Origin: Niebla homalea
Lineage: Eukaryota > Ascomycota > Lecanoromycetes > Lecanorales > Ramalinaceae
Reading direction: 5' to 3'
DNA: 64,000 nt
NCBI GenBank assembly: GCA_019925105.1
Contig: JAHGAU010000018.1
Location: forward strand, 1 to 64,000
Part shown: positions 11,936 through 23,208 of the stretch, piece after piece
How the letters are laid out: each line of letters starts with the position of its first letter
Numbering within the stretch: position 1 is the stretch's first letter
Notes under the pieces: model-generated
What the model saw: only the letters and a program-made list of their open reading frames with translations
Told to the model about the DNA's origin: nothing
Database searches by the model: none
Made by a program: the position numbers and the translations under genes

Positions 11936-12790
11936 TTAAAGAGTTTTTTATTATTATTCAATAATACCTTAAAGTTTATTATATACGATTTTAAGCATAA
12001 TAGCTTATATAAGAATAAGAGTTAAGGAATATTTAAAGATTATTTTAAAAATATATAACCGTTTACCTAAATTAATTTTAAGATTTCCAATAATAATTAA
12101 AATATTTAATTGACTTTTTTAATCTTAAATATTTATATAATTACCGTCGGTAATAAGTTATTCTTAATTAAAACCATTTAGAATAAATCGAATAACTTTA
12201 AGGTATCTCCGCCGATAAGTTATATAAGGAATACCTCCATAAAAACCTATTCTTTAAATAAGTATATTATATATTATAAGCTCGTATATCTAATAAAATC
12301 CCTTATTCAGATTAAAACTTTCCATTATTTATAAAGTCGTATTTAAGAGTAAACCTTACGCGAATATAATATAGCGGGATAATAAAGTATCTTAAGGGAT
12401 ATAATACTTTAACTTAAAGATATTAAAATATTACGGTAAGAATTAAAATAAAAAGCTTAAAACTATAGGGAATATAATTACGTAAAAAGATAGATCGAGG
12501 ATAAAGGTTAAGAAGAAGAGGCGTAGTTCACCTATTAACGTATACCCGCGCGAGCGTCCCGTAAATAACGAAACCAAGGCGTCTTTAAAGGACGCCGCAG
12601 CAAGCTCGCCAGTCTTGCTCTTACTATTACCGGAACTCGTTATGTTAAGGATGCAGGATGCTGGCATGAATATACAATTGTACAGTATTCTCCCCTTCTC
12701 CCAGCACTTATATATGCTGATCCTTTGCAGCGCTTTTCATTGTATACACGCGCGCCCGCAGCTAGCCGCCTCCTCACCACTATATCTCAC
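11936..12790. other. RIP-degraded DNA grading into the 12.8-kb island
   Basis: AT-rich to about 12,530, then a transition with mixed composition. Short open frames on both strands near 12,440-12,800 overlap each other and show no conserved features, so I treat them as chance. Confidence 0.45.
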
Positions 12791-13217
12791 CTCGTAATGC
12801 GCCGTTCCCAAGCAAGGGCAAACTTGGTGGGAAATCCTTTGATCATCAAAATGGACGCATTGGAGGCCAGATAGCAACAAGGCTGGGCGTCAAGGTGTTG
12901 TTAAGGCATAAGAGCACAAAGCTCCGCCCTCTTTTTCCAGCAAGTTGCTCGCGTGAGGGGGTTTTGGGGTGCAAGAGGCGGGACTATAGCTGATGCGGCG
13001 ATTCGTGGGATCCTGAAAAGCCAGCTATAAGCCAGGAAGGATGGAGATGGAGCGGCTGGATGTTCCTCTCTGGGCTTTGATAAGAGTTGCGTGCTGGACC
13101 GATACGCATGCTTTCATCCTTTATATTATGCCCTGTTATGGCCAATGCTTCCATAACCTATACCTTGCAGGTTGCTTCGATTTCCCACGCCGCACTTTAC
13201 CCCCTCCCCAACCCCTT
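12791..13217. other. GC-normal flank 3' of the nuclease-like gene
   Basis: Un-RIPped sequence at the left edge of the island, immediately downstream of the minus-strand nuclease-like gene. It probably includes that gene's 3' UTR. The short plus-strand frames over 13,041-13,353 are antisense to it and have no independent support. Confidence 0.45.
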
Positions 13218-14963
13218 TCAAGCATCGTCATATACATCAATAATATGCTTCGTATACCATTCCATATACACATCCTTCGTCCAATACGCAAGCCTCTCGA
13301 TCCCCGCCGCGACCTGCAACATTCCGAGCATAGAACTCGTTGACCCAAAGTGAATCTCTTTCACCAATGTGACTGAATTGTCGGCATTTTTCCCGACCAG
13401 AAGGAGGCGCCAATGATGGCCACTGAGGAGAACGAGAGGAACTGGGATGAGCATGTCGTTGGTGAGACCCTCATTGAGCTGCTTGAGTTTGTTGAAGTGG
13501 GCGGTTGCCCAGGTGAGGAGCTGAACCAAGGCACGTTGTTCCGAATTATAACTCTTCTTTGTCTCGAACATGATGGCGATTGGGGAGTAGCGCACACGAG
13601 TGGCTTCGGTGACATTGACTGATGGTCGCATGACGCCCACAACCTTTCTTTTGATTTTGCGGATGATGGCCTCGGGGTACCGGACGACCAGGGCGTAGTC
13701 GATCTTTGTAGGGGCAATGGGGATACCGTTTTTCGTGAGAGGGAGTATGTGTTGGCCTGTTTTTAGGCGAGCAGGGGTGAGGTTGCGGTAATAGACGCTA
13801 TTGTTTTTCCAATGGCCGAGGAGGATGACCTTGAGCATAGCCGAGTGGACGTCTTCATTCCACTCAACTTCGGAAGCATCGCATTCTTCGCACTCCGAAG
13901 CGTCCTGTTGTATCTGTGCCAGTGTCTCCATAAGCTTCTCCGCCGCAGCTGGGTCAGAGCTCTTCAACTTCTGCAGCCACGGCGTTCCTGCTGGTAGAGT
14001 TGCTTGACTGGATTCCACATCTTCTTTATCAAGTAGCTCTCGAACCCGGGGAAGACATAAGAGCTCGGGATGGAGGAATCTTCTCTGATTACCGATGGCT
14101 TTCATATCGCGGATCAGTTGTCCCACGGCTGGTGGAGCATCGTACCGGTCAAAGCCAGTGATGTTGACGGGCGTGTCGGTTTGATCAAAGTCCATCAAAT
14201 TCTTGATTACTTGTGTTTCGGTGATGGTAGCGATAGATGTCAGACTATGGCTTGACTCTGTTTCACTAGGTTCGCGTTCTGAGAAGTTTGCTGCCTCGCT
14301 GGGTGTAGCGTCGCTGCTATGCTTCAACGCCTCCATATCCTTTGCAGGGAGAGAGAAAGGAGCAGAAGCATCTTTGCGGATACGGCGACGTTGCCCTTGA
14401 GACGTAGACTTGACACTTGGGCCAGTCTGAGGATAAGGTAGGGTCGTGGATGGACCGCTTTGCACTTTTCTCGCTGTGGGGGCCTTGAGAGGTGGGCCTC
14501 GGGGTGTACGGTCATCATCGTCGCCAGCCTGAGGGTGCTGTGATGCCCTGGGTGTAGCTCGTGACGGCTTTTTCGCTGGTCGAGGAGTCTTCAAGCTATC
14601 ATCTTCCTTCTCTTTCTGTGGATCCTTGCGTGGTGAGCGACGACGGTCGCTCATGTTGGGTGGCGCGATGGGTGCTAAAGCTCTTCGCTTGCTGCAGCCA
14701 GATCAGCTTCCATTCTCTCTTATGCTTATGCTGCTGCCCTGGCCCATTGCAACAACCCACCTTGTGAAGTTTTCCTGCTCTACTCCGCATGAAGCTTGTC
14801 TCTTTCGGCTGGCAGACACATCCACGGGCTCTAACCGATTGGCAGACGCTGTGAAGGGTAGCGAGAAGTCCGTCTCCCTCTCTGGAAGCTGTTCCAGCCA
14901 GTCGTGGACGCTCGAGGTGGAGCTTGATGGCGAGGAAGCACGGTGGTGGTGAGAAGAAGTCAT
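13218..14963 (-). CDS. PD-(D/E)XK nuclease-like protein, two exons, intact
   Basis: Exon 1 is 14,963-14,761 and exon 2 is 14,691-13,218, giving 558 residues. Using only the open frame from 14,654 (478 aa) drops a well-formed N-terminus: exon 1 begins MTSSHHHRASSP, contains VHDWLEQLPE and, after splicing, continues TSKRRALAPIAPPN into the long frame, as expected for this fungal family. Residues 80-230 are Ser/Pro/Lys-rich and probably disordered. The catalytic fold follows: WNEDVH near 345, KIDYALVV with Asp about 399, and PIAIMFETKK with Glu about 444 and Lys about 446 (the ExK pair). Then come a Gln (about 458) in ALVQLLTWA, SGHHWRLLL and FGSTSSMLGMLQV. These match the fungal PD-(D/E)XK nuclease-like domain that is abundant in accessory genomes. 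Substrate and role are unknown. No internal stops or RIP bias are seen, unlike the flanks. Confidence 0.88.
14692..14760 (-). other. Spliceosomal intron of the nuclease-like gene (69 bp)
   Basis: On the minus strand it begins GTGGGT and ends CTGCAG, with a CTGAT branch-point-like word 11-16 nt before the acceptor. The exons join in phase 2 (AG + C, Ser). Length and signals are typical of filamentous ascomycetes. Confidence 0.8.
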
Positions 14964-15110
14964 AGGTTGGGTGTGAAGGCAGTCTCCATCACTGCGTGGC
15001 GATGTGAATGCGCTTTGCTGGCAACACACCTGCGGGCACACGCGTTCGCGTTGCCCCAACATCAGTCCCTCAGAGCGTGTGTGACGCCCTTCGGAAAGGC
15101 CCATTTCCAA

Positions 15111-15690
15111 ATTCCCAAAATCACCATCGCAATTGGAGCTCTTGAATCTCAGACAAAACGGTGGTTGGTGATGCCCTCACTAAATCGTGGTTTGTTTGGC
15201 TGTGTTGCGATTGCGACGTGGTAGGGCTGAGCGGGTTTGTTTACATTTCTACCTCAAACCGTTCAGCAAGCCCTTTAATTCAGCAAGAGGTGACGCGCAA
15301 TGCCCGCATTCCCCACCAGAACAGGCCCAAAAACACCGTGATATGGATGGAGTAGCTCCCATCCCAAAACACCGCATTTAGATTGCAGGACCTGAGTATT
15401 AAGTAAACACTCCATAAACCGGGAGCCCTCTCCGGTGGTGTCCCTACTGCTGTACCCTGACGTTTCTAAATAAAATTTCAATCCTTATTTTACACGCTTA
15501 TGCCCCTACCACAATAGGGCCGACAAATACCGCTTTTGCATTGAAGGAGCTGAGCCCTGTGCACGACATTGATTTGTAACCCGTGCAACTGAGGCCATGC
15601 GTGCCCCTCGCATGCCCTCGGCATACTACTCCTCCCATTTTGACATGCCAAAAACAACATGATTGTCTGAGCCCGCCATTCTCAGCCCGC
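15111..15690. other. GC-normal spacer upstream of the nuclease-like gene
   Basis: Un-RIPped DNA between the nuclease-like gene and the gag relic. On the minus strand near 15,500 the word GGGGCATAAGC recurs just upstream of the 3' LTR of the element at 21-23 kb. This stretch may therefore be the 3' untranslated part of the gag element. Short open frames on both strands are not supported. Confidence 0.35.
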
Positions 15691-16590
15691 CATTCTCAGC
15701 TCGAGCTCTTCAATTTGCTGGCAACCACTCAGTCTTCCACTTCTCCCGTGGCTCTCGCAAAGATAGTAGCGGTATGCAATACCGGAGCAGGGAGGTAGAT
15801 TCTTCGCCCGGGTATTGCGACAGCAAAGGGCCTGATGCTGGAGCTGTATCAGGCTTGCTGAGGGTGACATCATGAGTGTGACAGTGTTTTTGATGGGCTT
15901 CTTGAGATGACGCAACGGTGCGTATTCCGTTGTACTTGTAGTCCACCTCTTGCTTGAATCTCAGTGCCGCAGGTGCACGCCGTGGCTCAGCTGCTTTTTG
16001 CTGAAACGTCTGCAGTTGTATTTGCTGAGGTATTTGCGGTGAGGATGATGGAGAAGTGTTGTTGTCTTGCGGAGCACGAGTGCCATGCGGGGGGTGTCAC
16101 GCTGGACTGGGGCTTTCCCGGCTCTCCATTTGAATTGCTTCTCGAGCTCATGTATTCAAAGCCTTGTACTCGTTTTGAGGCCTGCTTTTTCTGTCTCCCC
16201 GATTTGTTTAGTGTACCAAATGTGAGCTTCGCGTTTAGGATAGGTGTGTACGTGTCGCGGGTCGACATTGTCAGTGAGGCGTGCGGTGAAGCTGAAGACG
16301 TCGTGGATGAGAGGATCGAAACTGAGATGTTCTGACGGTATCTTCAAGGGTGCAGGTGAGGGTTTGAGTGTGAGCCGGTTGAGGAGTCGCTTGAATTGCT
16401 CGTCGGAAAAGGTGAGTGTCATGATGTCGCCGTCGGGCCTACTGAAAGGGACGGGTTTGAGGCTCGGCTTCAATGAACCGTGTCAATTGTCTGTCTACTG
16501 GCTCGACATAGTAGAACTGGTGATGGTGACAGTGGAGACACTCTCGTCGAGATCACTAGGCTCGTCCTGTCTGCTTTTTGTCCGAACCTG
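15691..16590 (-). pseudogene. Retrotransposon gag-like relic, GC-normal copy
   Basis: The minus strand from about 16,473 reads LTFSDEQFKRLLNRLTL, then HDVFSFTARLTDNVDPRHVH, then EAHIWYTKQIGETEKAGLKT. After an in-frame TGA it continues IHELEKQFKWRAGKAP. The same order appears in the gag of the LTR element at 21.4-22.9 kb and in copies at 39 kb and 44 kb. These features fit the capsid-like part of an LTR-retrotransposon Gag. A second conserved stretch (PRRAPAALRFKQEVDYKYNG) lies near 16,000-15,920 in another frame. Frameshifts and stops show it is inactive, but base composition is normal, so it has largely escaped RIP. No LTR was identified for this copy. Confidence 0.6.
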
Positions 16591-16689
16591 GGTAATCTTC
16601 GTGATGACGGATTTTTATTTACGCTAGTCCGGATAAGCCAGTTTTTAGGACGGAAGATCCTCGATTTGGCCTAGCTCCATCCAGCCTTA

Positions 16690-17640
16690 AGTCGCAAAAC
16701 AAGGCAAGGTATATCTTCATTGAGTGTAATGCTTCCCTTGAATTTACCACTAGCGTACTTTATCTTTCTCAATATTTATATTCAAGCTATCTTAATCGCT
16801 TTACAGTCTTATTATTACCCTTTTATTTTATTAAATCTCTATCCGCGTTTTCGTTATAGCAGCTTTATATTGATTCCTTAATAGCTCCGGTAATAGCGAT
16901 CTTAACGTCTTAACTTAAACGCTTCGATTTTAACCTTTTAATTATACGTTATATATACGTAACTTTATCCTTTGCTTACTTTTTACTTTATTATATTACG
17001 GGGATTATATTAAACAGCTGATATTATAAAATAATAAATTATTTTTTATAAATAAATTATTTTTTTACTTTAAGCTCGGCTGTTATTAAAGCGGTTATAG
17101 CCAGATATAAATAATAAAGGGTCAGTTTACTTAAGATATCGGAGATGGCTTTAACGTTATATATAACCTTCTGATTTTTAACTGCTAATTTACGATAAGA
17201 TTCAAGCCGGGTAAAAAGGTTATAACGGAACTTTTAAGTAAAATTGATCATTGAAAACGATAACTTAAACGGTATTACCATAGGTAAATTTAGCTTAACT
17301 TAATTTAAAGTAGAGAGTTTAATTGTAAAATCTGGAATAAGAGTATTTTATAAGGTACTTAGGAGTATATTTATAAGGATAATACGGTATAGAGGACAAT
17401 TCAGATTAAAGGGAATAAATAAACCTATTAAGATATAAAAAGCGATAACGATAATAGAGATTCCGTAATTAAATAAATTGCTCTGTTCCGGCCCGTAAAC
17501 CTTTTTAAAAGAATTTACGATACCGAAAAGATATTAAATAAATTTTATAATTAAATTAAATACTTAAGTATAGTTTAGATTGATTTTTAAGTCCGGCTTA
17601 ATTATTAAGTTATAATAGTAGATTTATAAATTAATTAAGT
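16690..17640. other. RIP-degraded AT-rich DNA, unassigned
   Basis: Abrupt return to TA-rich sequence at the right edge of the island. No motif could be followed in any frame. Confidence 0.5.
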
Positions 17641-17654
17641 TTACCCAGGTTATT

Positions 17655-17965
17655 ACCCAGTGCCTCTCCAAGTATAACGGTATCAGGACACAGCTTACAT
17701 TCTAGACAGAAGGAGCCTTTCGAGGAAGCTGACGGCTCTGCTGGGCTGTGGGAGCATCGGGATTACTGATGGAAGGCTGTGCTCGATTTCGATCATTTCG
17801 AGCACCAGGTGGTCTACCATGTCCCCGTGGTGGATCAGACGTCGCTAATACCGGTGCTCTTTGCCTAGCAGACGTGGCTGGATCCGTATTCGATGTCTTG
17901 GCGCTCTTTATAAGTCCTTAGATCTCTGTCCTTATATAGTGCCTGGTTCTTCGAAAAGGCAGGTA
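17655..17965 (-). pseudogene. Unknown disordered C-terminal fragment
   Basis: A 300-bp GC-normal patch. On the minus strand a frame from about 17,900 reads NTDPATSARQRAPVLATSDP and then Arg/Pro/Gly-rich residues to RQLPRKAPSV and a TAG near 17,692. Upstream the frame is broken by RIP-like stops. It looks like the low-complexity tail of a lost protein. I cannot assign a family. Confidence 0.3.
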
Positions 17966-18119
17966 TAGATTGGAGCGGGCGTATTATTAGATTTAAAGGC
18001 GATACTTTAAATTCTATATAAGATATAATATATTAGAAGCTTTAAGTATTAAAGGTTATATAGGATAGAGTTAAGCTTTAAATAATAATATTGTTAAAAG
18101 CGCCTTATTAATAATTCTG

Positions 18120-18391
18120 TAAAGAGATTTGGAGGAACGAGTGGGCAACTCATAAGACCCGCAAATCTTATTGCTCCGCTGGCTGTTAACTCAGAGAGAG
18201 AGTCTAACATGATAAAGACAGACGTTACTCCTTCCCCCGCCAATCAATCTGCGCATGTTACCCGATTGTTTGTTCCTGCTTCAGCGCAGCGCTGCCCCTG
18301 CCAACGTCTCGATGCATGTGAACCCCATCTACCGCTTGTCGCTCCCTCCACCTTGTGTCGGCGCATTGTAGCTCAGCGAGACTGAAGACGG
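18120..18391. other. GC-normal flank of the copia inverted repeat
   Basis: Unique un-RIPped sequence outside the left end of the copia copy. No coding frame or RNA fold was recognised. The frames at 18,258-18,529 straddle the element boundary and are not convincing. Confidence 0.4.
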
Positions 18392-21055
18392 TGATGCACG
18401 GGGGTATTCCGCGGTTGTCTTGGCAGCCCCTGCATTGGAGACCCTGTCGCATAAAGGCCTACCAGACGGCCTTTTGTTAACGGTATTACAGGTGCACCGG
18501 TGCATAAGGTGCGGTAAATATACGGTCATTAAACGGTCCTTAGGATGGACATAAATACGGTCGTTATTATAGTATAATTAAATAAGTATAATAATAAATT
18601 TAATATAAATAATTCGGCTTATTTATCCTTCCTTTATACCTTATATTTATTTACGTATATTATATTAGATTCTAAGCTTAATTAATAAGATAATTAATTA
18701 TAATATATTATTTAAGTAATAGTTTTATTTAAGTAATATTTATAACGTTTATATAATTACTTAAGACCGTAAAATAACTATAATTTTAACCTCCGATACC
18801 TTAATAAATAATTATAATTACGAGGATATTAAAAAGGATAACTCGATATAATAATACTTACTTTATTAAGTATAATATATATTTTATATTTCCGGTAATA
18901 ATAATATTTAAGATAAAAGGACGACGTTATTATTACTTAAAGTATTTACCGTAAAAATTTTTAAATTACCCCTAAATATTTTCAGGGAATCCTTTATAAA
19001 ATTAACTTTATATAAGCTTTTTAAGTTTAATAATAATAATTTCCGTAAGTAGAATTAAGTTATAAAACGGTTTTTAAGAAGTTATTTATTATAAGGTATC
19101 GTAGATAACTTGACCTTATACCTTTAAATCCCGTTTTAAGTTAAGATTTAAATTATATATACTGATTTTATTACCGGTATACGTATAAATAACGTAATAA
19201 CGATATAGAGATTATATATTTTAACGAGTAAAAACGTTATATTATTTTAGATCTATTTAACTTAAAGTAAAATTTATTTTATAAAAAATAAGGGAAAACT
19301 GATTCCTTTATTAACGAAGATCCTTATTATAAAAACTTAAAAGGATAATAAAGTGGACAAAGTTACCGTATCTATAAAGAGAATAAATAAGGAAGTAAAT
19401 TAAATTAATAAAGTTATCATATTAAATAATATTTATTTAAATTTTACGATTTTAAACTTATTTTAAAAAGTATATAAGTTTAATTTTATTATATACCGGC
19501 TTAAGAATAATAAAGATATATTTAATAATAAGAAAGTTATTTAAAAACTTAAAGTAATTAAGATTAATACGGTTAAAAGATAAAATATTAATATTACGAT
19601 AATAAAAATGGGTAAAAAGGATAATATTAAACCTTACCGTATAGTAAAATACTATAATTACTAAAAAAAAAGATTATATAGTTAAGGATTATAATAAAAA
19701 AAGCGTAAAAATAAGCGGTAAAAACGGTGAAGAAACCAGTAAAAATAAAACCAAGAAAATAAAGAAACCTAAAAAATAAACAGCTTAATTTAAGTTTAAA
19801 TAAGTTAAAAAGATTATAATTAAAGCTAATAAGGAATTTAAAGAATCGAACTTTATCGCCATCAATAAAAGGGAAAGTAATATTAAGGGGTTAACGTTTA
19901 TATTTATCGATAACGATAATAACCTCGTTACCCTCTTAATTAAAAACGGAACGGCCTTAATAAACCTTTAAAAAACTATTAAAACGATATAAATCTATAT
20001 AATCCAGTTTTATATAAGTTTAATAATAATATTATTATAGTAAATTTAAGTAATCCCGGTCTTTATAACGGTAATAACGAGGTAAAAAATATTACCATAA
20101 TAAACGGTATAAATAGTAAAGAAAATTATTTACTTAAAAATAATCTATATAATTAAATTATAAAATAAGTACGGAAAAATTATGACTTTTTTTAAAATAA
20201 TGAAAGTCCGGACCCCGTAAAATCCGTAAATACCGGTAACGATAACCACGCTTTAATAATAATAACGGGTAACTCCCCCAATAAAATAAGCTAAAATATA
20301 TTATTTAAGGATAAAGAAACCCTTTAAACGATAAACTTTAACGCTATAAAATATATATATATTTAGAAAGGTATATTTTAGAGTTTTAAAGAAAAGATTA
20401 TAAGGATAACGGTAAAAAGCAAAGGCTCCTTAAACTTACTTAAACGTAATAACGTAATAATCGAAATAAACGGTTAAAACCATATTATTCAAGACGTATT
20501 ATGGGTTTTTTACTTAGGATTTAACCTTTTATTTATTTTAGCCTTAAAAAATAAAAATATAAATATTACCTTTAACGGACGTAAAATAAGGATTATACGA
20601 AAAGATCGACTTATTACGGTAAAGTACCGGTATAAAAAGCTTTATTTATTTATATATATCCGGAAAAACGTTACGTTAATAATTAATAAAAAAAACTTGG
20701 ATTTTATATTTTATAAATTATAAAGTAAGAAAAATAAGAAAAACGGTAAAGTTAAATATAATAATAATAAAATTACTTAAAGACATAAAAAGGGTAACGA
20801 TAAGCTCTTTATAACTTTTTATAACTATTTAAGTTATTTAAGTATAACCAAGCTATATATTATATATAAGATAATATTAAGGATACCGAAGATATCGGCC
20901 TTAAAGGACTTTTTCTATAATATATATAAGAATAATAAACTTATAAGAAATATACGTAAATATTATTATATAAAAAAGATAAAGCTTAAGTCTTATTTCT
21001 TCTACGATATTTAAAGCCTTTATAATATTAAAGTACCGATCCCCGGAATAATATC

Positions 21056-21060
21056 CTTTA
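21056..21060 (+). repeat. Target-site duplication (left), CTTTA
   Basis: CTTTA precedes the nested element and recurs at 23,209-23,213. The homologous copia copy at about 27,100 has a single uninterrupted CTTTAA here, confirming the empty site. Confidence 0.85.
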
Positions 21061-21208
21061 TATTAGGGACTCAGCAGAGCTGACCTATACCACGGAACGT
21101 GTTCCGTATTGCTTGGTACCTGCACTTATTGTACATAGCTTACCACTATATACCTAAATAGACCACTTATACTTTACTTTATTTATACATTTTATTAGGG
21201 CTTTCACA
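21061..21208 (+). repeat. 5' LTR of the gag-only element
   Basis: 148 bp, containing the palindrome ACGGAACGTGTTCCGT near 21,091. It matches 23,061-23,208 over its full length apart from transitions. Confidence 0.88.
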
Positions 21209-21376
21209 ATTTGGTAACAATAGCGAGTTTATCCATCTTACAGTACTTATTATTAAGTGATATTAGAGACGCAGACTTCAGATAATAAGTAATACGGTAA
21301 TACCGTACCGAGAGTCCTTTACCAACGGCCCCTTTAATTAGGTGGCTAACCTTTAAATCACATCTCTTAAACGTCG

Positions 21377-22895
21377 TAATTATAAATAATAAACGTTATT
21401 ACTTAAAATATGCTTTAACGCCTTTCTTAATTAAATTAAATCGACTTACCGGTATCCAGGTAATATATAGTATAAAATCCGTAAAATACGTAAGTATTAA
21501 GGATGAAGTACTTGAAGACGACGTATTTAACGATGTTATTATACCTTTACCACCTTTAAATTTACCCTTAAAATCCTTACTTAATAAAGACGATATACTA
21601 TAAATCATTATAAGTAAAAAGCAATTCCAAGCTTTTTTAACTTTAATCCAAATTATACCCGTAGTTATAGCATTTAGGGCCGATATACTTAAATTTAGGC
21701 TTAAATATATTAACTTCTTTAATCCCGATAATAATAATATTAAGCCGGTAATATATACTGTTAACGGCTTAAGGATTTATTATAACGTTTTTTCCTTTAT
21801 TTAACGTCTAAGAATTAAGGAGGTCGATTTACGGTATATCAATTAATACTTATAAGGTAAAGCCAAAAGATAATATATAAATAAGTTAAGTATAATACTT
21901 AAAGCCGGAGTATATACTGGCCTTAATCTTTGGATTAATAAGCTTAAAAAGCGGTTCAGAAAATTACTTACGGTAGCCTTTTAAAAGCTCGAATTACTCC
22001 GTTATATCATTAATAACGTATAAATACATAAAAACCCCGAAGAATACGTCTAAAAAATTATTACTCTTAATAAATATACCATAAGCCTCTTAGCTGAGGC
22101 CAGTTAAGTAATAACTGTATATAATTACTTTAACGTCTACCTCCGGACGCAGTTCTTTATACTTATAGTTATTTTAATAATTACGGATCTTATTTAATAG
22201 ATTAATAACGTTAAGAATAATTAATTTAATATATATAAGCTATACTTATACTTATTAATGCATTTATGAAATAACTTACGTTAATAAAATCATTAATAAA
22301 ATTATTAAGAACGTTAATAAGGCTCTTATTACCTTTACCGTAACTTTAAAAAGGAGGAGATATATAAGTTAAATCCTTACCCTTAAAAGGGAGGTCCCAG
22401 TAAGTATATTAAGAAAATGAGGAATAAATATATTATATAAATAATGGTGATAATAATATTAAACTAAACGACGATAACGATAATAATAAAAATAAAGTCT
22501 TATTTATAAACTTTACTATAGTCCTTAAGGAACCTATATTTAAATCACTTATAATACTATTGGAGTAAAGCCATAAGGTTATTATACCTATATTTATAAA
22601 TCAGTAATAGTTTATTTAAATATTATATAAATTATACGTACCAATTACGAGTTAATACCGTATTTACTTCGATAAATTCCCCTCCCGCGATATATTTTAT
22701 TAATATCTTTAGGAAGCTTATTACTATAAGTACTAGTAAGTCGATTACGGATAACCCGTTAATATTTGAACCGGTAAAACCTCGGAAAGTATAAATTTAA
22801 GCGATTTAGCTTAATCGTAATACTTAAATCTACGACTATTTCCCGGGTGCGATTACGATAATTGCCCGGGTTAATTTTTTTTTGAATTTTTCAAC
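21377..22895 (+). pseudogene. Gag-like relic inside the nested LTR element
   Basis: The plus-strand frame runs through TAA/TAG codons: YALTPFLIKLNRLTGIQ, then FNPDNNNIKPVIYTVNGL, then GLNLWINKLKKRFRKLLTVA and NPEEYV-KIITLNKYTISLL. The TGLNLWINKLKKRFR segment aligns with LKTSTRL-IHELEKQF of the 16-kb relic and with the 39-kb and 44-kb copies, which defines the family. A basic tail ends near 22,890. Stops replacing Gln and Arg/Trp codons inactivate it. The minus-strand open frame at 21,399-21,608 is its antisense shadow. Confidence 0.7.
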
Positions 22896-23060
22896 TTCCT
22901 TATTTTATTATATATTACTTAGTAATAACTACCCTATACAACCACCCCTTTATATACTTGGCGCTAAGATAGGCTTAAATAAGGCTCCGGAACCCCTCGG
23001 TATACACTTTTATTATTATTATTACTTATAGGGCATAAGCCTTTTTTATAAGTGGCAAAT

Positions 23061-23208
23061 TATTAAGGACTTAGCAGAGCTGATTTATACCACGGAACGT
23101 GTTCCGTATTACTTGGCACCCGCACTCATTGTACATAGCTCACCACCATGCACCTAGATAGACCACTTATACTTTACTTTATTCATACATTTTACTAGGG
23201 CTCTCACA
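23061..23208 (+). repeat. 3' LTR of the gag-only element
   Basis: Identical in length to the 5' LTR and less damaged: it keeps CACTCATTG and CACCACCATGCAC where the 5' LTR has TpA variants. The right target duplication CTTTA follows at 23,209-23,213. Confidence 0.88.

Larger units (their letters stand above)
21061..23208 (+). mobile_element. Complete 2,148-bp gag-only LTR retroelement nested in copia integrase
   Basis: Two 148-bp direct repeats (21,061-21,208 and 23,061-23,208) bound the element, and a 5-bp duplication flanks it. The ends read TATTAGGGAC and TCACA; RIP changes TG to TA, so the original end was probably TGTTAGGGAC...CA. The LTRs differ mostly by C/T and G/A changes. The interior (1,852 bp) holds a single frame with gag features and no room for pol, so the element is non-autonomous. 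A possible primer-binding region follows the 5' LTR (TTTGGTAACAATAG). The conserved word GGGCATAAGCC precedes the 3' LTR and recurs near 38,390-38,400. Confidence 0.88.

Noticed and set aside
13041..15224. Many short plus-strand and alternate minus-strand frames over the nuclease-like gene
   Set aside because: They overlap the supported two-exon gene and its flank in other frames and show no domain.
18120..18200. tRNA-like sequence (GGGCAACTCATAAGACC)
   Set aside because: No cloverleaf with consistent A and B boxes could be drawn.
21399..21608. Minus-strand open frame in the nested LTR element
   Set aside because: Antisense of the gag frame, which has family support on the plus strand.
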